DNA from: Vibrio mangrovi
GTDB taxonomy: Bacteria > Pseudomonadota > Gammaproteobacteria > Enterobacterales > Vibrionaceae
NCBI RefSeq assembly: GCF_024346955.1
Contig: NZ_AP024883.1
Coordinates: 2,170,001-2,234,000 of the forward strand
DNA: 64,000 bases
Direction of reading: 5' to 3'
Shown here piece after piece: positions 34,946-42,048 of this stretch (the stretch's first letter is position 1; each line of letters begins with the position of its first letter). The translations under genes were made by a program, and so were the position numbers. The notes under the pieces are model-generated. The model had not been told where the DNA came from and searched no databases. It worked only from the letters and a program-made list of their open reading frames with translations.

Positions 34946-34967
34946 CGGCATATCGAATGATATGCCG
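34946..34967 (-). terminator. Terminator after ihfB
   Basis: Perfect 9-bp stem CGGCATATC (34946-34954) and complement (34959-34967), loop GAAT, followed on the minus strand by TTTTTTT. Confidence 0.92.
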
Positions 34968-34988
34968 CACAGATTCGTTTGCAAAAAA

Positions 34989-35273
34989 TCAGAGTGCACT
35001 ATTAACTCGCTCTCTGAGTTCTTTACCAGGTTTAAAGTGAGGGACATACTTTCCATCCAATTCAACTTTTTCACCTGTCTTAGGGTTACGTCCGGTGCGT
35101 GGTTCACGATAATGCAAAGAGAAACTGCCAAAGCCACGAATCTCTATTCTGTCACCCTGTTCCAGCGAAGTAGCCATATGCTCGATGATATCTTTCACTG
35201 CATCTTCGATCTCTTTCGCGGACAGATGAGTTTGCTCTGCGCACAATCTTTCAATTAATTCAGACTTCGTCAT
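34989..35273 (-). CDS. ihfB: Integration host factor subunit beta
   Basis: IhfB pairs with IhfA to bend DNA. The 94-residue product starts MTKSELIERLCAEQTHLSAKEIEDAVKDI and has the DNA-arm motif GRNPKTGEKVELDGKYVPHFKPGKELRERVN with the IHF-type proline. It follows rpsA, the conserved order, with a terminator in between, so it probably has its own promoter as well. Confidence 0.97.
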   Translation of the reverse strand: MTKSELIERLCAEQTHLSAKEIEDAVKDIIEHMATSLEQGDRIEIRGFGSFSLHYREPRTGRNPKTGEKVELDGKYVPHFKPGKELRERVNSAL

Positions 35274-35320
35274 AGTTTCCCTCTTCTTACTTGCAATATC
35301 AGCATCAAAATCCTAACCAA

Positions 35321-35348
35321 AAAAAAGGAGCCAGCCGGCTCCTTTTTT
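35321..35348 (-). terminator. Terminator after rpsA
   Basis: AAAAAAGGAGCC (35321-35332) pairs perfectly with its complement (35337-35348), loop AGCC; on the minus strand the right arm runs into a T-tract. Confidence 0.92.
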
Positions 35349-35358
35349 GCGAATTACG

Positions 35359-37029
35359 TTATTCGCCCTTAGCAGCCTTGAAAGCATCAGCCATAGCATT
35401 ACCGAACGCGCCTTCATCTTGCTTGTTCAGTGAAGCCATTGCTTCTTGCTCTTCTGCTTCATCTTTCGCTTTGACAGACAGATTGATAACGCGGTTCTTA
35501 CGGTCTACACCAGTAAATTTCGCTTCAATACTGTCACCAACGCTCAGGATGAGAGACGCGTCTTCAATACGGTCACGAGATACTTCAGAAGCACGGATGT
35601 AACCTTCAACGCCATCTTCTAGTTCAATTGTAGCACCTTTCGCATCAACTGCAGTAACAGTACCGTTAACTAGAGTACCTTTTTTGTTTTCAGATACATA
35701 TGCGTTGAACGGGTCGTTTTCCATTTGCTTAACGCCAAGAGAAATACGCTCACGCTCTGCGTCAACAGCCAGAACAACAGCAGAGATTTCATCGCCTTTC
35801 TTATATTCACGAACTGCTTCTTCTCCAGGAACATTCCAAGAGATGTCAGACAGGTGAACCAGACCGTCGATGCCACCATCCAGACCAATGAAGATACCGA
35901 AGTCAGTGATAGACTTGATCTTACCAGTCACTTTGTCGCCTTTAGCCTGAGCTTCAGCGAACTGTTGCCATGGGTTAGCTTTACACTGTTTCAGACCCAG
36001 AGAAATACGACGACGTTCTTCATCGATATCCAGAACCATAACTTCAACTTCGTCACCGACGTTGACAACTTTAGATGGGTGGATATTTTTGTTCGTCCAA
36101 TCCATTTCTGAAACGTGAACCAGACCTTCAACACCTTCTTCGATTTCAACGAAGCAGCCGTAATCAGTCAGATTAGTTACACGACCAGTCAGCTTGTGAC
36201 CTTCTGGGTAACGTTTCGCGATTGCAACCCATGGATCTTCACCCAGTTGTTTCAGACCAAGTGATACACGTGTACGATCACGATCGAACTTAAGCACTTT
36301 AACCAGAATTTCGTCACCAACGTTAACGATTTCAGATGGATGCTTAACACGTTTCCAAGCCATGTCAGTGATGTGCAGAAGACCATCAACACCGCCAAGA
36401 TCAACGAATGCACCGTAGTCAGTTAGGTTCTTAACGATACCTTTAACTTCTGTGCCTTCTTGCAGTGTTTCAAGCAGTTCATCACGCTCAACACTGTTTT
36501 CAGATTCGATAACAGCACGGCGAGAAACAACAACGTTGTTGCGTTTCTGATCCAGCTTAATAACTTTGAACTCCAGCTCTTTGTTTTCCAGGTGAGCAGT
36601 GTCACGAATTGGACGTACATCAACCAGAGAGCCAGGAAGGAAAGCACGGATACCGTTGAGTTCAACAGTGAAACCGCCTTTAACTTTACCGTTGATGATA
36701 CCAACAACAGTTTCAGCTTCTTCGTATGCTTTCTCAAGAACGATCCAAGCTTCGTGGCGTTTCGCTTTCTCACGAGAAAGTTGAGTCTCACCGAAACCGT
36801 CTTCTACTGCATCCAGAGCAACATCGACTTCAGAGCCGACTTCCACTTCAAGTTCGCCAGCAGCGTTTTTGAACTGTTCAGCAGGGATTGCAGATTCAGA
36901 CTTCAGACCAGCGTCAACAAGAACGAAACCGTTCTCGATAGCAACAACAGTACCTTTAACGATAGTACCAGTCTGGAATTCAGTCTCGTTTAGAAACTCT
37001 TCAAAGAGTTGAGCAAAAGATTCAGTCAT
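35359..37029 (-). CDS. rpsA: 30S ribosomal protein S1
   Basis: S1 binds mRNA and helps initiation. The 556-residue product contains six S1 repeats; the VKGIVKNLTDYGAFVDLGGVDGLLH, GRVTNLTDYGCFVEIEEGVEGLVH and GKIKSITDFGIFIGLDGGIDGLVH cores are evident. Codon use is strongly biased, as in highly expressed genes, which also makes long antisense frames that I ignore. It follows cmk, the classic cmk-rpsA-ihfB order. Confidence 0.99.
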   Translation of the reverse strand: MTESFAQLFEEFLNETEFQTGTIVKGTVVAIENGFVLVDAGLKSESAIPAEQFKNAAGELEVEVGSEVDVALDAVEDGFGETQLSREKAKRHEAWIVLEKAYEEAETVVGIINGKVKGGFTVELNGIRAFLPGSLVDVRPIRDTAHLENKELEFKVIKLDQKRNNVVVSRRAVIESENSVERDELLETLQEGTEVKGIVKNLTDYGAFVDLGGVDGLLHITDMAWKRVKHPSEIVNVGDEILVKVLKFDRDRTRVSLGLKQLGEDPWVAIAKRYPEGHKLTGRVTNLTDYGCFVEIEEGVEGLVHVSEMDWTNKNIHPSKVVNVGDEVEVMVLDIDEERRRISLGLKQCKANPWQQFAEAQAKGDKVTGKIKSITDFGIFIGLDGGIDGLVHLSDISWNVPGEEAVREYKKGDEISAVVLAVDAERERISLGVKQMENDPFNAYVSENKKGTLVNGTVTAVDAKGATIELEDGVEGYIRASEVSRDRIEDASLILSVGDSIEAKFTGVDRKNRVINLSVKAKDEAEEQEAMASLNKQDEGAFGNAMADAFKAAKGE

Positions 37030-37056
37030 TTATTTCATCTTCAAAATAATAAACTT

Positions 37057-37078
37057 CCACGGGTATCCTACCGCGTGG
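37057..37078 (-). promoter_or_regulatory. Hairpin in the rpsA leader
   Basis: On the minus strand CCACGCGG pairs with CCCGTGG around a short loop with one bulged base, about 30 bases before the rpsA start. rpsA leaders carry structures for S1 autoregulation in other gammaproteobacteria, and this is the obvious candidate here. Confidence 0.4.
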
Positions 37079-37146
37079 GGTTATGAACTTCGCCAATCAT
37101 CATCCTTGCGATCGACGTTCCATACTGACTGTGACTTAGCACACGA

Positions 37147-37830
37147 CTAACGAACAGCCAGTTTAGATTCTATATATTGTAGCGATTTTTCGAGAACCTG
37201 CTCAATCGTCATTGATGTTGAGTCAAGAACCAATGCATCATCAGCCGGACGCAATGGCGCGACGGGACGATTCCGATCTCTTTCGTCACGTTCACGAATT
37301 TCGCTTAAAAGGTCATCAAATTTAACATCTAGACCCTTAAGTTGCAACTGCTTATAGCGTCTTTTCGCCCTCTCCTCCGAGCTGGCGTCCAAAAATATTT
37401 TAACTTCCGCATCAGGAAAAACGATGGTTCCCATATCTCGTCCATCAGCAACCAATCCAGTTTCCTTAACAAATGCACGTTGGCGTCGTAGTAACGCTTC
37501 CCGGACTCTGGGAAAAGCAGCAACCTTAGATGCCGCCATACCGGTCTCTTCTTTACGGAGTTCTCCGGAAACGTCTTCCCCTTCAAGAATAACTCTGACC
37601 AAATCCCCTTCCGCAATAAACTCCACATCCAGATGAGTCGCCAGAGGCACTAAAGCATCTTCAGATTCGGTATCGACACCATGGTGAATTGCAGCCAGAG
37701 CTAGTACACGATATAACGCACCAGAATCAAGCAAATCAAACTCCAGTGCTTTTGCGATACACATACAAAGCGTACCTTTCCCGGCCCCACTTGGTCCATC
37801 AACGGTAATCACCGGTGTATAAGAAGACAT
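37147..37830 (-). CDS. cmk: Cytidylate kinase
   Basis: Cmk phosphorylates CMP and dCMP. The 227-residue product has the P-loop GPSGAGKGTLC near residue 13, LLDSGALYRVLALAA, DGRDMGTIVFPDAEVKIFL and the RDERDRNRPVAPLRPADDA lid segments. The order cmk-rpsA-ihfB is conserved. Upstream the sequence turns AT-rich and leads into the quorum-sensing insert, so the cmk promoter faces the luxN-type promoter. Confidence 0.97.
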   Translation of the reverse strand: MSSYTPVITVDGPSGAGKGTLCMCIAKALEFDLLDSGALYRVLALAAIHHGVDTESEDALVPLATHLDVEFIAEGDLVRVILEGEDVSGELRKEETGMAASKVAAFPRVREALLRRQRAFVKETGLVADGRDMGTIVFPDAEVKIFLDASSEERAKRRYKQLQLKGLDVKFDDLLSEIRERDERDRNRPVAPLRPADDALVLDSTSMTIEQVLEKSLQYIESKLAVR

Positions 37831-37994
37831 GTCTTACTCCACTATTCAAATGATTGCGGTTAAAATCCGCATCCTGCCGGCGCCGCATTATAAAGTGTCA
37901 GCGGCTCAGGAGCTATAGGGGATTTTAGAAAGTCATAAATGTAGTAACTTTGCTCACTCAATAACAATATCGCATAAAACTAAAGTGAGACACA

Positions 37995-38016
37995 TAAATA
38001 ACAAATTTATCAATTT
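37995..38016. promoter_or_regulatory. LuxR/HapR-like operator before luxN-A
   Basis: Compared with the remembered 22-bp V. harveyi LuxR consensus (two TTATTGATAAA-type half sites), 16 of 22 positions agree; the right half, TTTATCAAT, is perfect over nine bases. It overlaps the -35 region of the TATAAT at 38028-38033, a position suited to repression. Confidence 0.45.
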
Positions 38017-38027
38017 TGTTTTCCCAC

Positions 38028-38033
38028 TATAAT
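38028..38033 (+). promoter_or_regulatory. Candidate -10 of luxN-A
   Basis: Perfect TATAAT about 120 bases before the start codon. The -35 region is poor (TTTATC at 16-base spacing), so an activator or weak expression is likely. Confidence 0.4.
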
Positions 38034-38153
38034 TTGAATAAAAATCTGATAAAATCATTTCAGTCACATATATCCATGTGTCTAGTTTCACCTCACAACC
38101 GTGAGTAAGAGTTTAAAATGATTATAATCTCTGCATATGAGGAATAATTTGAT

Positions 38154-40658
38154 TTGGCTACTCAACTATTAAACTACATCGCGTATCCTAAAGCTTTATT
38201 ACTTCTCTTCGCATCAATAGGTGGATTATGTTGGTTAATGTATTTCATTATTTATTCATTAACTAAAATATCAAATTCTGTAAAAAACCTTTACTACTCA
38301 TATACTACATGCATTTTTTTTATTATTCTATGGGTTATAAGCAACGCATATTTTCACACTGAATTACTTGTTATATTTGGTGAAAGCAGTGCTATATATA
38401 TGGCAAAATTAGCAAACATATTTTCTTATATGTCATTAACTTTTTCATTTATCTACTCATGCCACCTAACATCGGCCATAGAAGAAAGTAAAATTAAAAA
38501 ATGGGAAATAACAATAATAGCCATAATGACTATTTATGCTTTTTATGTAAACTTTATATCAGGGTATACAATAAGAGGAGTCGATATTGAAGGACCGAGT
38601 CATTTCACTATTCATTTTGGTCAAGCTACACCTATTTTCTTTCTCTCTTTATTCATCTATGCATTTTTAACTTTATTTAAGCTAATCAAATCGATAAAAT
38701 TTAGTCGCACAAAAATAAAACAGTTACAATCAATATATACAGTATCTGGAATGATCGTATATCTAATATCGACGACTGTAATTCATCTAGTTATAACTTT
38801 CATATACGATGATTTTTCATTGACATGGCTTCCTCCTTTTCTTGCTGTTATTTGCTTAAGTCTTGTTGGGTACGCATCTATACATCATCGATTCTATAGC
38901 TGGCGACATCTAACATACTCAGGGATTAGAACAGCTATTATTTTGATATCTTATATAATTCCTATTATTATTTTTACCTCAAAAAATAGTACATCATTAA
39001 ATATATTATTCGTTATTTTATGGTGCTTAGTTTATATGTTTCACTGGAAAAAAATAGGGAAAATGTCTGCTAAAATATCTAGCTTTTTAGTATATAAGGA
39101 ACTATACACCCCCACTGACAAGATTCAAACCATATCAAGATACTTTTATAACTCATCACAAGAATTAATAAGAGAAATTTCTCAAACCTTACAACTCGAA
39201 GGTGAATTATCAATTATATCTTTAGATAATGAGTCAAGTGATTTTTATAAAGAACATTTAAACCAGAGTAACTCAGCTCTAATTATGGATGAAATAGAAT
39301 ATCAATTGAGCAATAAAAATCATGAATATCTGAAAAAAGTACATCATAAAATGGTTGAACATAAAGCAGCAGCAATTCTTCCTATTTTTGATAACAAAAA
39401 ATCAATATTTCAACTATTAGTCTTACCTCAAAAGTCAAATGGTTTTCTATATTCAAATGAAGAGGTTTATGCAATACAACATTTATTGAGAAAGGTTAGT
39501 TTTTACCTTTATTGTGAATATAAAATAAAACAATCTCAAAGAACAGCTATTTCTATAGCTTATGAAATGAAAAATCCTTTAAGGGATGTTCAAATATCTC
39601 TTTCAAGAATAGAACCTGAAATAAATAAATTAGACAATCTATCTTCTCTATTGAAAAAAATAACAGACATAAACAAAGCCATAAATTATGGATATCAAAT
39701 AATTGACACATCACTCAATGATATAAATCATATATCAACTGACACTGATGATAAAGAATACATGCACATAAGCGAATTAATTCGAAACTCTATTAATGAT
39801 TATGCTTATGAGAGACAAGAAGATAAGGATAGAATATTTTTAGACATTACAGATGACTTTATAATTTATACAAATAAAACAAAATTCACATTAATTTTAT
39901 TTAATTTATTAAAAAATGCCATTTATTATTTCTACTCACATCCTCAAAGTACTATAGAGATAAAGGTAAAATCAGGTTTAACTTTTAACAAAATATATTT
40001 TAAAGACTACGGTCCTGGTATAGAAGAAAATATGATAGATAACATATTTAATGACTTCTTCACTTACGGTAAACATAACGGCACAGGACTTGGACTAAGC
40101 TATTGTAAAAGAGTAATGAAAACAATAAATGGTGATATTCATTGTCGTTCTATTTTTGGTGAATATACAGAGTTCTTGCTTACTTTCCCTAATACACAAC
40201 GTTTAAGTAACATTATAGATTATGGGAGTGATATAAAAAAGAATAGACACAATATAATTGAGAAAAGCATTTTCGATAATAGTTCAAATTCAGTACGTAA
40301 GATCAGAGCATTGGTCACTGATGATAATCAAACTCATAGAGGTTTAGCAAAGTATCTTTTGACAAGTCTTGGAGTACTGGTTTATGAAGCTAAAGATGGT
40401 CAACAATCTATTGAAATGGCATCACATCATACTTTCGATATAATATTCATGGACATTCAAATGCCTGAAGTAAATGGATTTGAAGCATCCATTCAAATTA
40501 GAAAGTTCTCACCAACACCTCCCATTATCGCATTATCAGGAGAATCTGGAGATAAAGAAGTAGCAAAAATTTCTCAAATTATGGATGATAGAATGATAAA
40601 ACCAGCAACACTTTCTCAGTTCAAACAGATACTTCAAAAGTGGGTTATTACAAACTGA
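38154..40658 (+). CDS. LuxN-type hybrid sensor kinase paralogue lacking the phosphoacceptor His
   Basis: An 834-residue LuxN-like receptor: about nine membrane helices (residues 10-300), a dimerisation region, an ATPase domain with FNLLKNAIYYF, DYGPG (618-622) and GTGLGL (643-648), and a C-terminal receiver with Asp767 in FMDIQMP and a late KPA lysine. It resembles the LuxN encoded at 42041 throughout (shared DFSLTWLPP, HRFYSWR, NIFSYM). The H-box reads SIAYEMKNPL: Tyr470 (codon TAT, 39561-39563) replaces the histidine found at residue 470 in the paralogue. It therefore should not autophosphorylate; phosphatase or decoy activity is possible. The start is TTG with GAGGAA nine bases upstream. 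Very AT-rich. Confidence 0.88.
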   Translation: MATQLLNYIAYPKALLLLFASIGGLCWLMYFIIYSLTKISNSVKNLYYSYTTCIFFIILWVISNAYFHTELLVIFGESSAIYMAKLANIFSYMSLTFSFIYSCHLTSAIEESKIKKWEITIIAIMTIYAFYVNFISGYTIRGVDIEGPSHFTIHFGQATPIFFLSLFIYAFLTLFKLIKSIKFSRTKIKQLQSIYTVSGMIVYLISTTVIHLVITFIYDDFSLTWLPPFLAVICLSLVGYASIHHRFYSWRHLTYSGIRTAIILISYIIPIIIFTSKNSTSLNILFVILWCLVYMFHWKKIGKMSAKISSFLVYKELYTPTDKIQTISRYFYNSSQELIREISQTLQLEGELSIISLDNESSDFYKEHLNQSNSALIMDEIEYQLSNKNHEYLKKVHHKMVEHKAAAILPIFDNKKSIFQLLVLPQKSNGFLYSNEEVYAIQHLLRKVSFYLYCEYKIKQSQRTAISIAYEMKNPLRDVQISLSRIEPEINKLDNLSSLLKKITDINKAINYGYQIIDTSLNDINHISTDTDDKEYMHISELIRNSINDYAYERQEDKDRIFLDITDDFIIYTNKTKFTLILFNLLKNAIYYFYSHPQSTIEIKVKSGLTFNKIYFKDYGPGIEENMIDNIFNDFFTYGKHNGTGLGLSYCKRVMKTINGDIHCRSIFGEYTEFLLTFPNTQRLSNIIDYGSDIKKNRHNIIEKSIFDNSSNSVRKIRALVTDDNQTHRGLAKYLLTSLGVLVYEAKDGQQSIEMASHHTFDIIFMDIQMPEVNGFEASIQIRKFSPTPPIIALSGESGDKEVAKISQIMDDRMIKPATLSQFKQILQKWVITN

Positions 40659-40803
40659 GAATAAAATAGGAAATAACATTCAGGCATTCATCTAGTTAAT
40701 AGATATTTTGATAAAGATCAAAGCAAGCCAGCAATAGTAGCTCCCATCACATTATTATCTAAAAATTCATAGTAAAAATAAGCTCTTATCAATTATTAAC
40801 GTA
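40659..40803. promoter_or_regulatory. luxM upstream region
   Basis: 145 bases with no terminator after luxN-A. It contains the FNR-type box and a TTATCAATTA half site (40787-40796) resembling half a LuxR operator, right before the luxM start. Confidence 0.4.
40708..40721. promoter_or_regulatory. FNR-type box before luxM
   Basis: TTGATAAAGATCAA matches all ten fixed positions of TTGAT-N4-ATCAA. It is centred about 90 bases before the luxM start codon. A possible -10 (TATTAT, 40753-40758) would put it near -50, not the ideal -41.5. Confidence 0.5.
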
Positions 40804-42048
40804 TTGAATAATTTACATTATGGTGATATAAGTGTCAATTATATTAAGCGGATACTAGGATTCAGCATTTTGGATGTTACATTATCAGCATATAGCCAGC
40901 AGACAAATCAATGGAGCTTTCAAAAGAAAATATTTTTTTTCCAAACTATACAACAGGTGCTACTTAAAGAGTTCCCTTCAACCAGTTTTGCTGACTTAGT
41001 GAATCTACGACGGAAGAAAATCATTTATTCTCATCCTAACTTAACTTCTGGAGATCTTGCTTCAATATTTGAATCACCTCAAGTCATCCAATATATTCTA
41101 TCTACTCCTATGACAGAATGTGCTACGGACTGGCACTACATTGAAATTTCTGCTATTGAACTGTTCGGAAACATTCTTGCCGGATGGGCTGAATATGAGC
41201 GATTCCTGATTTTACAAAGGAACCAAGCCTTACATTCAGATGATTTTGATCTCGAAGTCCCGCCACTAAATGAAAATAAATATTATTCAGAATATGTTGA
41301 CAACATAGAAAGAGACACAAGAAAGTTTCTTACGCTACATTGTAATACCCCCCTGACTCTTCCAGATGCTATCTCTTTAATTAATATTGAAATTTTTGTC
41401 ATAGAACAACGATGGTATGAGATACTTTTTACACTCAATCTGTCTCAACGAGGTAGCCATGTTTTACTGTTTTACCGTGGTAGCACTTGTTCCCCAATAT
41501 TAGTATCAACAGCATTGATTCAGCATTGGTACGAACGTGAAAACTGGCTTAGCTTTGATCCCTTTTTTACAAACTCTGGTTGGAAGAATTGTCTTATGGA
41601 GGATTCAGGTAAGTATCTTTATCAAACTGGGGTTTTCAATAAAAAATTTTTTGATACGAATGTATATAATGAGTATATTATTGAAAGTAATATATCAGAT
41701 ACACATGCCGTCTGTGAGATTCTAAGGCTAACCGTCAGTGGCCCAAGCAGACTTCGTTTTTTCTTAATTTTCTTATGCCAAAAACATCTAGCAAAGCAAC
41801 TGATTGCAATAGGCAAAAAACTCTCATATACTATCATCGAATTGCCAATAATGCTTGATTTGTATGATTCTTTCGGTAAAAACTGTTATTTAAATAGCTC
41901 TTCTTGTGACATTAACAATAATGGTATAAAAACTTATAAAGGCTTCTGGCTCAATAAAGAAATAAATAATAAATTCCAAAATTGTAGCTATAAAAAATAT
42001 AGACTACTTGTAAAACACCGGAAAGCTAGGGGAGGCTCCTTTGAATAG
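40804..42048 (+). CDS. luxM: LuxM/AinS-type acyl-homoserine-lactone synthase
   Basis: LuxM-family enzymes make acyl-homoserine lactones (HAI-1 in V. harveyi) by a route unrelated in sequence to LuxI. This 414-residue protein, close to the 400 or so usual for the family, is assigned from overall character and from its overlap with a LuxN gene, the standard luxMN arrangement. Segments such as LSQRGSHVLLFYRGSTCSPILVSTALIQHW and RLTVSGPSRLRFFLIFLC are in the synthase core. The start is uncertain: TTG at 40804 is the first plausible codon, has no Shine-Dalgarno, and no in-frame ATG appears for about 100 codons. The C-terminal 40 residues are lysine- and asparagine-rich. Confidence 0.8.
   Translation: MNNLHYGDISVNYIKRILGFSILDVTLSAYSQQTNQWSFQKKIFFFQTIQQVLLKEFPSTSFADLVNLRRKKIIYSHPNLTSGDLASIFESPQVIQYILSTPMTECATDWHYIEISAIELFGNILAGWAEYERFLILQRNQALHSDDFDLEVPPLNENKYYSEYVDNIERDTRKFLTLHCNTPLTLPDAISLINIEIFVIEQRWYEILFTLNLSQRGSHVLLFYRGSTCSPILVSTALIQHWYERENWLSFDPFFTNSGWKNCLMEDSGKYLYQTGVFNKKFFDTNVYNEYIIESNISDTHAVCEILRLTVSGPSRLRFFLIFLCQKHLAKQLIAIGKKLSYTIIELPIMLDLYDSFGKNCYLNSSSCDINNNGIKTYKGFWLNKEINNKFQNCSYKKYRLLVKHRKARGGSFE
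42025..42035 (+). promoter_or_regulatory. luxN-B ribosome-binding site with a Qrr-like match
   Basis: AGGGGAGG (42028-42035) lies five bases before the TTG start and is a strong Shine-Dalgarno. The overlapping GCTAGGGGA differs by one base from GCTAGGTGA, the complement of part of the conserved Qrr sRNA core (ACCTAGCC region, from memory). Confidence 0.35.

Larger units (their letters stand above)
37831..38153. other. cmk / luxN-A divergent intergenic region
   Basis: A 323-base AT-rich region between cmk (minus) and the first LuxN-type gene (plus). It holds the LuxR-like operator at 37995-38016, a perfect TATAAT at 38028-38033 and a small inverted repeat CACAT/ATGTG near 38063-38078. No coding frame is convincing. 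Confidence 0.6.

Noticed and set aside
36460..36993. 177-codon plus-strand reading frame inside rpsA
   Set aside because: Antisense to a strongly codon-biased ribosomal protein gene; such genes produce long opposite-strand frames, and the translation has no recognisable pattern.
38154..40658. luxN-A as a pseudogene
   Set aside because: The frame is intact over 834 codons, the ATPase and receiver motifs are kept, and only the phosphoacceptor position is changed.
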